From assembly GCA_021300575.1 (NCBI GenBank), contig JAJTDM010000020.1, positions 62,001 through 126,000 of the forward strand: a stretch of DNA of 64,000 nucleotides, given 5' to 3'. How positions within the stretch are numbered: the stretch's first letter is position 1; each line of letters starts with the position of its first letter. This stretch comes from Rubrivivax sp. (GTDB lineage: Bacteria > Pseudomonadota > Gammaproteobacteria > Burkholderiales > Burkholderiaceae_C). The position numbers were made by a program, and so were the translations under genes. This document shows, in pieces, positions 9,318 through 18,882 of this stretch. The notes beneath the pieces were generated by a model. The model was given only the letters and a program-made list of their open reading frames with translations. It was not told where the DNA came from and did not search any database.

Positions 9318-10823
9318 ATGAACCCAAGCGACGCGCCCCACCACCAGCTTCTGACCATCCAACCCGTCATCATGGCCGGCGGCTCGGGCACGCGGCTGTG
9401 GCCGCTGTCCCGGGCGGGGTACCCGAAGCAGTTCCTGGTGCTGCACGGCAACACAAGCCTGTTGCAGCAGGCTGCGCAGCGGCTGATGGCCCTCACGGGC
9501 GCGGCCGCGCCCGTCGTGGTCGGCAATGAAGAACACCGCTTTCTGATCCTGGACCAGTTGCGTGAGGTGCAGTGCACGCCCTCGGCCCTGGTGCTGGAGC
9601 CTGCCGGCCGCAACACCGCGCCGGCCGTCACGCTGGCGGCGCTGCAGGCCATACAGGGTGGTGCTGACCCGGTGCTGGTGGTGACGCCAGCCGACCAGAC
9701 GGTCACGAATCCAGACGCCTTCACCGAGGCGTTGGAGCGTGCGGCCAACGAGGCCGCCAAGGGTGCAGTGGTGATCCTGGGCATCACGCCCGACCGGCCG
9801 GAGACAGGCTACGGCTACATCCAGGCGGGCGCAGGCCAGCAAGCCCGCGCAGCAGAAGACACCGCGGCCGAAGAGGCTGCGCCAGACTTGCGGCTCCAGA
9901 CCCGCCCCGTCCAACGCTTCGTCGAGAAGCCCGACGCCGCCACTGCGGCCGCCTATCTCGCCGAAGGCGGCTACTTCTGGAACGGCGGCATCTTCGTGCT
10001 GCGCGCCAGCACCTGGCTGCAGGCCCTGGAGCGCTTTCGCCCGGACATCCTGGCGGCCACGCGCACGGCCTTCGAGGCCCGCAGCACCGACGCCCTGTTC
10101 GTGCGCCCGAACCAGGCCGCTTTCGAGGCCGTGCCGGCCGAGTCGGTGGATTACGCCGTGCTGGAGCGGTGCCCAGGCAGCGGCATCGACATCCGCATGG
10201 TGCCGCTGGACGCGGGCTGGAACGACCTGGGCGCCTGGGACGCCGTGTGGCAGGTGGCCCCGCAGGACGCACAAGGCAACGCCGCCACAGGCGACGTGCT
10301 GCTGCACGACAGCCAGCGCACCCTGGTGCACGCCACGCACCGCCTGGTGGGGGTGATCGGCCTGCAGGACGTGGTGGTGGTGGAAACCGCCGACGCCGTG
10401 CTGGTGAGCGACCGCGCGCGCAGCCAGGAGGTCAAGGCCATCGTGGGCACGCTCAGCCGCCAGCAGCGCGAGGAGCGCAACCTGCACCGCAAAGTGCACC
10501 GCCCCTGGGGCTGGTACGACAGTGTGGACGCGGGTGAGCGCTTTCAGGTCAAGCGCATCGGCGTGAAGCCGGGCGCCGCCTTGAGCCTGCAGAAGCACTA
10601 CCACCGCGCCGAGCACTGGATCGTGGTGCGCGGCACGGCCGAGGTGACGTGCGGCGACAAGAAGATCCTGCTGACCGAGAACCAGAGCACCTACATCCCG
10701 CTGGGCGAGGTACACCGCCTGGCCAACCCGGGCAAGGTGTGGCTGGAGATCATCGAGGTGCAGTCCGGCAGCTACCTGGGCGAGGACGACATCGTGCGGT
10801 TCGAGGACAGCTACGGGCGCTGA
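9318..10823 (+). CDS. Mannose-1-phosphate guanylyltransferase / mannose-6-phosphate isomerase
   Basis: PVIMAGGSGTRLWPLSRAGYPKQFL, FVEKPD, C-terminal cupin HRPWGWYDSVDAGERFQVKRIGVKPGAALSLQKHYHRAEHWIVVRGTAEV. Confidence 0.96.
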   Translation: MNPSDAPHHQLLTIQPVIMAGGSGTRLWPLSRAGYPKQFLVLHGNTSLLQQAAQRLMALTGAAAPVVVGNEEHRFLILDQLREVQCTPSALVLEPAGRNTAPAVTLAALQAIQGGADPVLVVTPADQTVTNPDAFTEALERAANEAAKGAVVILGITPDRPETGYGYIQAGAGQQARAAEDTAAEEAAPDLRLQTRPVQRFVEKPDAATAAAYLAEGGYFWNGGIFVLRASTWLQALERFRPDILAATRTAFEARSTDALFVRPNQAAFEAVPAESVDYAVLERCPGSGIDIRMVPLDAGWNDLGAWDAVWQVAPQDAQGNAATGDVLLHDSQRTLVHATHRLVGVIGLQDVVVVETADAVLVSDRARSQEVKAIVGTLSRQQREERNLHRKVHRPWGWYDSVDAGERFQVKRIGVKPGAALSLQKHYHRAEHWIVVRGTAEVTCGDKKILLTENQSTYIPLGEVHRLANPGKVWLEIIEVQSGSYLGEDDIVRFEDSYGR

Positions 10824-10850
10824 ACTGGCGGCAGGGTTCATCTGCCCGGC

Positions 10851-10894
10851 ATGAACGCGGCATGAACGCGGCATGAACGGGACATGAACGCGGC
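10851..10894. repeat. Four tandem 11-bp units (atgaacgcggc / atgaacgggac)
   Basis: Direct reading: atgaacgcggc atgaacgcggc atgaacgggac atgaacgcggc in the manC downstream spacer. Confidence 0.85.
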
Positions 10895-10986
10895 AAAGCC
10901 GCAGCACCAACGCGCAGGGTGAGGCGCCGCAAGCGTCGCGGGCATCGTGGCCGGGACACTCAGAGTCTTCACACCTCTGCCTGCCC

Positions 10987-12135
10987 GTGACACCACCTGC
11001 CGCTTCAGCACCTCTGCCCTCCCCGCGCGCCGCCCCCACGTCAGACCCCCACCCCGGCACCGTCCTGCGGCCCTATCCCCCAGGTACACGCCTGCCCACC
11101 CAATGGCCCTGCTGGCTGGACAGCGCCTGCGCGCACCTGTACCCGACAGGGCGGGTGGTGGACGTCGCAGCGGCAACGGCAGCAACGGCAGCAGCAACCA
11201 CAACGGAACACACCGCGAACGCGGCATCCTTCCTGGCACCCCTGGTGGCGCAGGGTGCATCCGGTGCACTGACGCTGCCTGGGACCATGGAAACCGGGGA
11301 ACCTGCCGATCTGGCCTGGCAAGACGCCAGCCAGGCCCCTGCGCTGGCGCGCGCCCTGGCGCGGCAACGCCGGCCGCTGAACCTGCCCCGCGTGCCGCTG
11401 GGGTCGCCCAGCCTGCAGGCCCTGAAGACCGCGTTCAGGGGCCGCGGCTGGTTGCGCATGCGTCCGGCCCACGGTTCACCCTGCATCGAGCTGGACGCCG
11501 GCTGGGCGCAGCCATGGCAGAAGTTCAATGCCGGCCGCCAGTCGGACTTCCGCCGCGCGCAGCGCCGCGCCGAAGAGGCCGGCGCGCTGCGGTTCGAAGT
11601 GCACACGCCCTCGCCGGGGCCAGCGCTGGAGCGACTGCTGGACGAGGCCTACGAGGTGGAGTCGCGAAGTTGGAAAGGCGACGGCGGCACCGCCCTGGCG
11701 GTGGACCCGCTGCTGGGCCCGTTCTACCGGCGGCTGGCGCACAACGCGTCACAGGCCGGTCTGCTGCGACTGTGCTTCCTGCGTATCGCCGGTCAGGCCG
11801 CCGCCATGCAACTGGCGCTGCAGGGCGGCGGCCGTTTCTGGCTGATGAAGATTGGCTACGACGCGGCCTTCGCGCGCAGCAGCCCGGGGCAGCTGCTGAT
11901 GCTGCACACCATCGGCCATGCCGCGTCGCAGGGCCTGGTGTCGTACGAGATGCTGGGCAACGCCGCGGCCTGGACGGCGGGGTGGACCCGAACCTTGCGA
12001 CCGTTCGTCACGGTGCAGGCTTATCCGGCCTCGTGGCCCGGTGCGCAGGCACTGTGCACCGACGCGTGGCGCGCAGCCCGGGCGCGCTGGCAGGCCGGGG
12101 CAGGTTCACGCCAAGGGCAGGCAGCGCCGGCGTGA
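10987..12135 (+). CDS. GNAT/FemAB-like acyltransferase (EPS-associated)
   Basis: ..KFNAGRQSDFRRAQRRAEEAGALRFEV...LDEAYEVESRSWKGDGGTALA...FWLMKIGYDAAFARSSPGQLLMLHTIGHAASQGLVSYEMLG; Acetyltransf_6/FemAB-like pattern. Confidence 0.75.
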   Translation: MTPPAASAPLPSPRAAPTSDPHPGTVLRPYPPGTRLPTQWPCWLDSACAHLYPTGRVVDVAAATAATAAATTTEHTANAASFLAPLVAQGASGALTLPGTMETGEPADLAWQDASQAPALARALARQRRPLNLPRVPLGSPSLQALKTAFRGRGWLRMRPAHGSPCIELDAGWAQPWQKFNAGRQSDFRRAQRRAEEAGALRFEVHTPSPGPALERLLDEAYEVESRSWKGDGGTALAVDPLLGPFYRRLAHNASQAGLLRLCFLRIAGQAAAMQLALQGGGRFWLMKIGYDAAFARSSPGQLLMLHTIGHAASQGLVSYEMLGNAAAWTAGWTRTLRPFVTVQAYPASWPGAQALCTDAWRAARARWQAGAGSRQGQAAPA

Positions 12136-13043
12136 GCAGCCCCGCCCACGCCACCCTGAAACGCTGGGCCTACGCCCTGGGCGGGCCGGTACTGCAGCGC
12201 GCCAGCCGCGCCTACGTGCCCGGCCCGCGCCTGCAGGACGCCGTGCACTGGGCCCGTCACCTCGCCCCGCCCAGTTGCGGCTTCACCTTCGGCTACTTCA
12301 ATGCCGACGGGGAGTCCGCGGCGGAAGTGGAACAGGCCTGCCGCCAGTCCATCCAGGCGCTGGCAGCGCTGGAGGCGCTTCCAGCAGAGGGCGCCCACCG
12401 GACAGGCTACTGCTCCGTGAAGGTGCCCGCCCTGCACTACGACCCCAGGGCACTGGAAGGCCTGGCCCTGCTGGCCCAGTCGCAGGGGCAGCGACTGCAC
12501 TTTGACAGCCATGGCCCCGAAACCGCCGATCCCATGCTGGCGGCCCTGGACGCCCTGCGTCCCCATCAGATCCGCCTGGGCCTGACCGTGCCGGGACGCT
12601 GGTCGCGCAGCCTGGCCGATGCCGACTGGGCCGCGCAACACGGCCTGCGCGTGCGGGTCGTCAAGGGGCAGTGGCCCTGTCCTGCTCGACCGGACACTGA
12701 CCCGCGGCAGGGATTCCTGGCGGTCATCGACCGCCTGGCGGGCCGGGTGAATGAAGTGGCTGTCGCCACCCATGACGCTGATCTCGCACGCGAAGCTGTG
12801 CGGCAGTTGGCCGCACGGGGCACCACGTGCGAACTGGAGTTGCTGTGCGGGCTGCCCCGACGTGGGGTGATGGATCTCGCCCGCTCGCAAGGCCTGCCCG
12901 TGCGCCTGTACGTGCCCTTCGGCCAGGCCTGGCTGCCTTACGCCCTGAGCCAGGTGCTGAGGCAGCCGCGGCTGTGGCCCCGGCTGCTGAAGGACAGTCT
13001 GGCGGACGGCTGGGCCAGGAACCCGGTGGCAGGCGCCCGGTAG
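12132..13043 (+). CDS. Proline dehydrogenase (PRODH)-like protein, GTG start
   Basis: Translation in the ORF frame from GTG 12132: LRVRVVKGQWPCP, VNEVAVATHDADLAREAVRQL, CELELLCGLPRRG, VRLYVPFGQAWLPYAL, all PRODH TIM-barrel-like motifs; start overlaps upstream stop. Confidence 0.7.
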   Translation: MSSPAHATLKRWAYALGGPVLQRASRAYVPGPRLQDAVHWARHLAPPSCGFTFGYFNADGESAAEVEQACRQSIQALAALEALPAEGAHRTGYCSVKVPALHYDPRALEGLALLAQSQGQRLHFDSHGPETADPMLAALDALRPHQIRLGLTVPGRWSRSLADADWAAQHGLRVRVVKGQWPCPARPDTDPRQGFLAVIDRLAGRVNEVAVATHDADLAREAVRQLAARGTTCELELLCGLPRRGVMDLARSQGLPVRLYVPFGQAWLPYALSQVLRQPRLWPRLLKDSLADGWARNPVAGAR

Positions 13044-13105
13044 GCCAGCGACCTGGCTTACGGCCGGGATGTGCTTCCCTGCCGCCCAGGCCGCTGCGCC
13101 TGCCC

Positions 13106-14851
13106 TCAGTTCACCCGCACCGTGGTACCCAGCTTGAAGCGCGCGCCCGCCGCGTCCCAGGTCTGCCCGGCGCCGCTGTTGTCGGCGTTGGCAAAGCGCA
13201 CCGAGAACCTCGGGTCGCCGGCGGTGGCCGGGAAGACGTCCGGGGCCGACAGGTACACGTCGTAGTCGCCCGTGGCCGCATCGGCGGGAATGGTCACGCT
13301 CACCGCCTGCGCCGTGGAGGCCGTGGCCTGCGGCGTCAGCGTGGCCAGGTTGCCGGCCCGTGCAGTGATCACCGCACCGGTGCTCTTGTGGCGCAACTGC
13401 ACCACCAGCGCCCGGTCCGAGAACATGCGAGACCAGCCGACGTTGCGCAGGTTCACGCTCAGGGGCAAGGTTCCGCCACGCCACACCTGCGTGTCATGCG
13501 TGGCCGAATCCAGCTGGACGCGGTAGCCCATGAAGCCCGAGACCTGCGCGTAGCAGCCGCCCGACTTCCAGGCGTTGATCATGGCCGGTGCGTAGCCGCT
13601 GTTCAGCCACGTCAGGTGGTACTGCTTGCCCTCGGTGAGGATGTCGTTGCAGGTGGTGCGCCAAGGGGTCTCGCCCTGGCAGGTCTCCCCGCCGAAGGCG
13701 GTCTGGGCCGACAGGGCCTGCACGTAGGGACGCTGGGTGCTGTTCTGGTACGTGCCGGTGTCGGTGGGGCCTGACAGGAGACAGTCGTTGTGCGCACCGG
13801 CACGCTTCTGCTGCGTGGGCGAGGGGTACCACTTCATCAGATCCGCCGGGTAGCGGAAGCCGATCTGCGTCGTGGCCGGCACATTGGCCAGCAGGGCGTC
13901 GCGCACGATGGCCCGGTTGATGTCAGCCGTGGTGCAGGTGGTGCTGCCGGCGTTGTAGCCGCAGGAATTGCCGGACTTGGACGAGTGCCATTCGCCCCAG
14001 GCGCCGATGAAGCCGGCCCGCATGTGGGGAATGACGTCGGCGTTGGCCGCCAGCACCGGCCTGAGCTGCTCCAGGTGACGCTTGATCTGCGCCGCGCTGG
14101 CGTCATTGCCGGTGGCGCTGAAGTCGTAGTTGAACCACACCGTGGCCTTCATGCCCATGGAACGCAGGCTGGCAAAGCGCGTGTTCAAGGTGCTGAGGAA
14201 GGAGGCGGGCAAGTCGCTGGTGCGGTAGCTGTCCAGCTGCACCTTGGCCAGCACCAGGCGCATGCCGGCGTTGTAGCTGGACTGCACGCTGCCGGCGTCA
14301 AAGCCGTTGACGAAGTCGTTGCCGGCCCAACCGTAGAAGCCGCGGTCGGGGTTGGGGATGTCGGCGCTGGTGGGGCCGAAGCTCAGGTTGACGGGTGCGG
14401 TGGAAGGAGCGGGTGCGGGTGCTGGAGCAGGTGCTGGAGCAGGTGCGGGTGCCGGTGCCGGCGCGGGCGTCCCAGGGATGTAGCAGGCCTTCACCACGCC
14501 CCGCAGAGGGTCACCGAAGAGCCAGTTGCCGCTGCTGCAGTTGAAGGGCCCGGTAACCGCCTTGTAGTAGAAAGAGTTGGCCGCCCCGTAGTACAGCACC
14601 GCCGTGCCGGTGAAGTTGCAGGTGGTCTGGCCCGACTCGCTGGCGCATTTCACATACCCGGCCGGCAGGGCCTTGGCCTGGCCGATCGAGGAGTTCTTCA
14701 CCGCGAGTGCCGTGCGCACCTCGTCGGCTTGCTCTGCCACTGCGGTGGGTTCCTCCACCGAACCGCCTCCACAGGCGGACATCAGCGCCGCGGCGGCCAT
14801 CAGTTCGGCCAGTACGGTCATGCGCGGAAGGCGGACATCGTTCATCATCAT
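13106..14851 (-). CDS. Secreted DUF4832/DUF4874-type protein, putative lipoprotein with Pro-Ala linker
   Basis: Lipobox-like LMSACGGG; (AP)n linker; PDRGFYGW, MKATVWFNYDFS, HMRAGFIGAWGEWHSS, beta-rich C-terminal domain. RBS-like gggagctcaATG. Confidence 0.75.
   Translation of the reverse strand: MMMNDVRLPRMTVLAELMAAAALMSACGGGSVEEPTAVAEQADEVRTALAVKNSSIGQAKALPAGYVKCASESGQTTCNFTGTAVLYYGAANSFYYKAVTGPFNCSSGNWLFGDPLRGVVKACYIPGTPAPAPAPAPAPAPAPAPAPAPSTAPVNLSFGPTSADIPNPDRGFYGWAGNDFVNGFDAGSVQSSYNAGMRLVLAKVQLDSYRTSDLPASFLSTLNTRFASLRSMGMKATVWFNYDFSATGNDASAAQIKRHLEQLRPVLAANADVIPHMRAGFIGAWGEWHSSKSGNSCGYNAGSTTCTTADINRAIVRDALLANVPATTQIGFRYPADLMKWYPSPTQQKRAGAHNDCLLSGPTDTGTYQNSTQRPYVQALSAQTAFGGETCQGETPWRTTCNDILTEGKQYHLTWLNSGYAPAMINAWKSGGCYAQVSGFMGYRVQLDSATHDTQVWRGGTLPLSVNLRNVGWSRMFSDRALVVQLRHKSTGAVITARAGNLATLTPQATASTAQAVSVTIPADAATGDYDVYLSAPDVFPATAGDPRFSVRFANADNSGAGQTWDAAGARFKLGTTVRVN
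14400..14465. repeat. Coding low-complexity repeat for the (Ala-Pro)n linker
   Basis: gcgggtgctggagcaggtgctggagcaggtgcgggtgccggtgccggcgcgggc. Confidence 0.8.
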
Positions 14852-15060
14852 TGAGCTCCCTTGACTGAGGTTGAGCCGCCTCACCGGACATAGGTGACTG
14901 CGGTCAGGCCATGCTAGGAATACGCCTACCGCGGGGGTAAGCACCCTCCGAGGGATGCAACAGGATGTAAGTCCGCAGTCCGCGCCCAGCGCCGAGGCAG
15001 CGGCCTGCGGGGGAAGCGCTTCGTTACACATGCGCCCGCAGGACTGAGGCCGCTCAACGC

Positions 15061-16431
15061 GTGCCGGCACCGGGTAGGCAGCATGGCGGCATGCCAGGTG
15101 CTGGGTACTCTGCCAACCGTCCTCCTCTGATCCCTGCTCCTGGAAGCCGTACCTTGTTCGTGGTGGACTGGGATGACGCAGGAGCGCGTGACCTGCAGGA
15201 GCGGCTGAGTCCGGGTCCGGCATGGGGATCGGAGGGGCCGTCACAACCGTCCCAACCATCGCAACCTCCCCATGAGGGCCGGCCGTCAGCAGGGCTCCCG
15301 ATCAGCCCACGGCCCGGTGCGCCCCCATCCGCCTGGCAGGTATTGAACTGCCCCACCACCGCCGTGCAGGCCGGGGCGGCGGGGGGTGGCTGGGCGCGTG
15401 TGGCCCAGGCCGGGCGCTACCTGCGCACCGCGCTGCAGGCCGCCTGGCGCAGCCGCCGGTTCGCCCAGGTGGTGGTGTGGCGCCAGTCCATCGGCTACCT
15501 GCTGTGCGCCCTGCCCCGCTGGCCCGCCAGGCTGTGCGCGCAGGGCCGCCGGCCGCAGTTGGTGTTGACGACGGTGCTGTTGTCGCCCTCATCCACTGCG
15601 CAAGGGTCGTGGCGGCGCGGGCTGCTGGAGTTGGCGCTGCGCCGCGCCGATGCGCTGGTGTACTTCTCACGCGACATGGCGCAGGACACCGCGCGTCACC
15701 GGCCCGCCTGGGCGCACAAGGTGTTCTGGATGCCCCTGCCGCTGTTCGGCGAGCCGGCAGGGCACGGGGAGCCGCTGCAAGCCGTCGGCGCCGGGCCACA
15801 GGCCGTCGGAAAAGACGGCACGGGCGGGCTCAGCGTGTTCTGCGGCGGCACGAGCGACCGGGACTTCGACGTGGTGATCGAGGCCTTCCGCCACCGGCCT
15901 GTGCCGGTGACCCTGGTGTGCCGCGAAGACCAGGCCTTCCGCGCGCCCGGGCCGGTCGAGCCGCACTTCACGGTGCGCCGCGGGGTCAGCGAGCAGGAAT
16001 ACCACGCCCTGGCCGCGGCCGCCGGCGTGGTGGTGGTGGCGCTGAAGTCCGCGACCTCGGGCTGCGGTCAACTGCTGTTCAGCTTCTGTATGCGCCATGG
16101 GGTTCCGGTGATCGCCACCGACTGCTTCGGCACCCGCGACGAGGTGGTTCACGGCCACAGCGGCTGGCTGGTGCCCGCCGGCGATGCCCGGGCGCTGGGC
16201 CAGGCCTATGACGGGCTGGCAGCCGACCCCGCGTTGCGCCAGCAACTGGTGCACAACGCCCGGGCGCAGGCCTTGTCCCGGCGGGACGGCCTGGCCGGCT
16301 TCGTGCGGGCCATGAACGCGCTGGGGGACACCCTTCGCGGCGCGCCGGCGCCCGAAGGCGCCACCTTCCCCCAACGGCCCCTGGCCACCACCGCCCGCAG
16401 CGCGGGCCATCCCATCGGAGAGGCTGCTTGA
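15061..16431 (+). CDS. GT4-like glycosyltransferase (start uncertain)
   Basis: FCGGTSDRDFDVVIEAF...SCMRHGVPVIATDCFGTRDEVVHGHSGWLVPAGDARALGQA, GT-B C-terminal half pattern. Confidence 0.75.
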   Translation: MPAPGRQHGGMPGAGYSANRPPLIPAPGSRTLFVVDWDDAGARDLQERLSPGPAWGSEGPSQPSQPSQPPHEGRPSAGLPISPRPGAPPSAWQVLNCPTTAVQAGAAGGGWARVAQAGRYLRTALQAAWRSRRFAQVVVWRQSIGYLLCALPRWPARLCAQGRRPQLVLTTVLLSPSSTAQGSWRRGLLELALRRADALVYFSRDMAQDTARHRPAWAHKVFWMPLPLFGEPAGHGEPLQAVGAGPQAVGKDGTGGLSVFCGGTSDRDFDVVIEAFRHRPVPVTLVCREDQAFRAPGPVEPHFTVRRGVSEQEYHALAAAAGVVVVALKSATSGCGQLLFSFCMRHGVPVIATDCFGTRDEVVHGHSGWLVPAGDARALGQAYDGLAADPALRQQLVHNARAQALSRRDGLAGFVRAMNALGDTLRGAPAPEGATFPQRPLATTARSAGHPIGEAA

Positions 16432-17600
16432 TCGTCATCTTTTACCCGGAATTCGGCGGCGTGCATGGCATCGCCCGCTACCTGGACAGCTTCCTGGCGC
16501 ACCTGCCCGGCAAAGCGCCGCCCATCGTGCTGATCACGGCGGGCACCCCCCCGGAATGGCGGGCGCCGCCGGGCATGGAACTGCTGCTGCTGCCGCTGCG
16601 GCCCCACCGCCTGGGCTTGGTGTGGTGGACGCTGCAGGCGCGCGCGGCACTGGTGCGGTTGGAGCGTGAACGCGGGCCGGCGCAAGCCGTCAACCTGCAC
16701 GTCCCGCCGCTCATCCCTGCCCTGTTCTTCAGCCGAAAGCGGCGCATCGTGCTGACGGCGCACACCACCTACCTGGGCATGTCAGGCCGCTTCGACCAGC
16801 CCCGCCACTTCGACAGCCCCTGGAGCCGCCTGTCCGTGGCGATCAAGATGGCGATGGAGCGGCACATCCTGGACCGCGCAGCGCAGGTCATCACCCTGAC
16901 CGAGCAGGGCCGGCAGGAACTGGCGCGCTACGGTCGTCACGGCGGGGTGGTGGTGATTCCCAACGGCGTGGACACCGCGACTTTCATTGAAGACCCGAAG
17001 GTGGTGCAGGACATTGACGTGCTGTTCTGTGGGCGCATTGAGCGGCGCAAAGGCAGCCGCCCCCTGGCCGAGATGTGCCTGCGCCTGCTGCAGGCCCGGC
17101 CCACCCTGCGCATCTGCATCGTGGGCTATGGGGACGACGAGGCCCACGTCCGCCAACGTCTGGCGGAGGTGGCCGGCCCCGACGGGCCGGTACGCTTCGA
17201 AGGCCGGGTGCCGCTGGCGGCCATGCCCGAGCTGTACCGGCGCAGCCGCGTCTACGCCTCCACCTCATACTACGAGGGCCTGCCCGGCACCTGCCTGGAG
17301 GCCATGGCCACGGGCGTACCGGCGGTGGTGTGGAACCTGCCCTTCTACGCCGGGCTGGTGACCGAAGGCTGCTCCGGCCTGCTGGCGCCCGTCAACGACC
17401 TGGACGGCTTCACGCAGCGCGTGCTCGAACTCATCGACCAGCCCGAACGCGCGGCGGCGCTGGGACGCCAGGCGGCGAACCTGGTGCGGCGCCGGCACGA
17501 CTGGCAACGTCTGGCCGGGCAGGTGGTGGCGGCCTGCACCCCGCCGGGACCGGCAAGCCCCAGGCCCCTGGGCGTCGGGGCCGGCGTGAGCAGCACCTGA
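16428..17600 (+). CDS. GT4 family glycosyltransferase, TTG start
   Basis: MIVIFYPEFGGVHGIARYLDSFL..VVVIPNGVDTATF..VLFCGRIERRKGSRPLAEM..STSYYEGLPGTCLEAMATGVPAVVWNLPFYAGLV. Confidence 0.9.
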   Translation: MIVIFYPEFGGVHGIARYLDSFLAHLPGKAPPIVLITAGTPPEWRAPPGMELLLLPLRPHRLGLVWWTLQARAALVRLERERGPAQAVNLHVPPLIPALFFSRKRRIVLTAHTTYLGMSGRFDQPRHFDSPWSRLSVAIKMAMERHILDRAAQVITLTEQGRQELARYGRHGGVVVIPNGVDTATFIEDPKVVQDIDVLFCGRIERRKGSRPLAEMCLRLLQARPTLRICIVGYGDDEAHVRQRLAEVAGPDGPVRFEGRVPLAAMPELYRRSRVYASTSYYEGLPGTCLEAMATGVPAVVWNLPFYAGLVTEGCSGLLAPVNDLDGFTQRVLELIDQPERAAALGRQAANLVRRRHDWQRLAGQVVAACTPPGPASPRPLGVGAGVSST

Positions 17601-18802
17601 TGCCCGCCGCTGACCAGGCGCTGCGGGTCACCTGGCTGGGGCTGCGCGGCCTGCCGGGGGTGCAAGGCGGCGTGGAAACCCATGCCGAGCAACTGTGCCC
17701 GCGCCTGCAGGCCCTGGGCTGCGAGCTCACGGTGCTGGCGCGCGCGCCCTACCAGGCTGTCCTGCCGGCATCCCGCTGGCAGGGCGTGCGGCTGCGCCGT
17801 CTGTGGGCCCCGCGGCACAAGCATCTGGAGGCCGTGGCTCACACCTTTCTCGGCGTGCTGCACGCCGGCCTGGTCCAGCGGCCGGACGTGCTGCACCTGC
17901 AAGCCATCGGCCCGGCGCTGTGGACGCCACTGGCCCGACTGCTGGGCCTGCGCGTGGTGGTGACGCACCACGGCGCCGACTACGAGCGGCAGAAGTGGGG
18001 CCCGCTGGCCCGCTGGGTGCTGAAGCTGGGCGAGGCCAGCGCGGCGCGATGGGCCCATGAGCTGGTGGTCATTTCCCACGCCATCCAGCGCGATGTCCAG
18101 GCCCGCCACCAGCGGCAGGGCTGTTGGATCCCCAATGGCCTGACCCTGCCTTCCGCCCCGGCAGACCCGAGCGTGCTGGCGGACTTCGACCTGAAGCCGA
18201 AGCGCTACGTGCTGCTGGTCAGCCGCCTGGTGCCGGAAAAGCGCCACCTCGACCTGATCCAGGCCTTCGCGAATGCCCAAGCCCAGGGTCGGCTGCAGGG
18301 CTGGCGCCTGGCCCTGGTGGGTGCGGCCGACCATGCCGATGCCTATGCAACACAGGTGACCGATGCCGCGGCCCGCACACCCGGCGTCGTGATGACGGGC
18401 TTCCAGACCGGTACCGCCCTTCAGGCCCTGCTGGCGCATGCGGGCCTGTTCGTGCTGCCCTCGTCCCATGAAGGCCTGCCCATCGCCCTGCTGGAGGCCC
18501 TGTCCTGGGGCCTGCCCTGCCTGGCCAGCGACATCCCGCCGCACCGTGAACTCGGGCTGCCCGAGGACAGCATCTTTCCCCTGGGTGACGTGGCCGCGCT
18601 GTCCGCGAGCCTGACGAACCTGGCCGATCGCGTCGAACACCACGAGGGGCCTGCCGACCGGCTGGAGCGCATGCAGCAGGCCGCCCGGCGCTTCGACTGG
18701 GATGACAGCGCCCGGCAGACCAGGGCGGTCTATGAGCGGGTGGTGGGCCTGGGGAATAACAGCGGGACGCTGCTCCACCACGAGATCAGCCCGCCCTCAT
18801 GA
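17600..18802 (+). CDS. GT4 family glycosyltransferase
   Basis: LGLRGLPGVQGGVETHAEQLCPRL...LVSRLVPEKRHLDLIQAFA...FVLPSSHEGLPIALLEALSWGLPCLASDIPPHRE. Confidence 0.93.
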   Translation: MPAADQALRVTWLGLRGLPGVQGGVETHAEQLCPRLQALGCELTVLARAPYQAVLPASRWQGVRLRRLWAPRHKHLEAVAHTFLGVLHAGLVQRPDVLHLQAIGPALWTPLARLLGLRVVVTHHGADYERQKWGPLARWVLKLGEASAARWAHELVVISHAIQRDVQARHQRQGCWIPNGLTLPSAPADPSVLADFDLKPKRYVLLVSRLVPEKRHLDLIQAFANAQAQGRLQGWRLALVGAADHADAYATQVTDAAARTPGVVMTGFQTGTALQALLAHAGLFVLPSSHEGLPIALLEALSWGLPCLASDIPPHRELGLPEDSIFPLGDVAALSASLTNLADRVEHHEGPADRLERMQQAARRFDWDDSARQTRAVYERVVGLGNNSGTLLHHEISPPS

Positions 18803-18882
18803 ATCCGAGCGCACTCCTGACTGCGGGCCAGGGCATGACACAGGGCCGCGGCCGATCAGGAGCGCATCAGAACGCCATGACG

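Noticed and set aside
10851-10894. Possible CRISPR-like array
   Set aside because: 11-bp tandem units with no spacers; not CRISPR.
9255-11060. 601-aa minus-strand ORF over manC
   Set aside because: Antisense to the clearly identified ManC.
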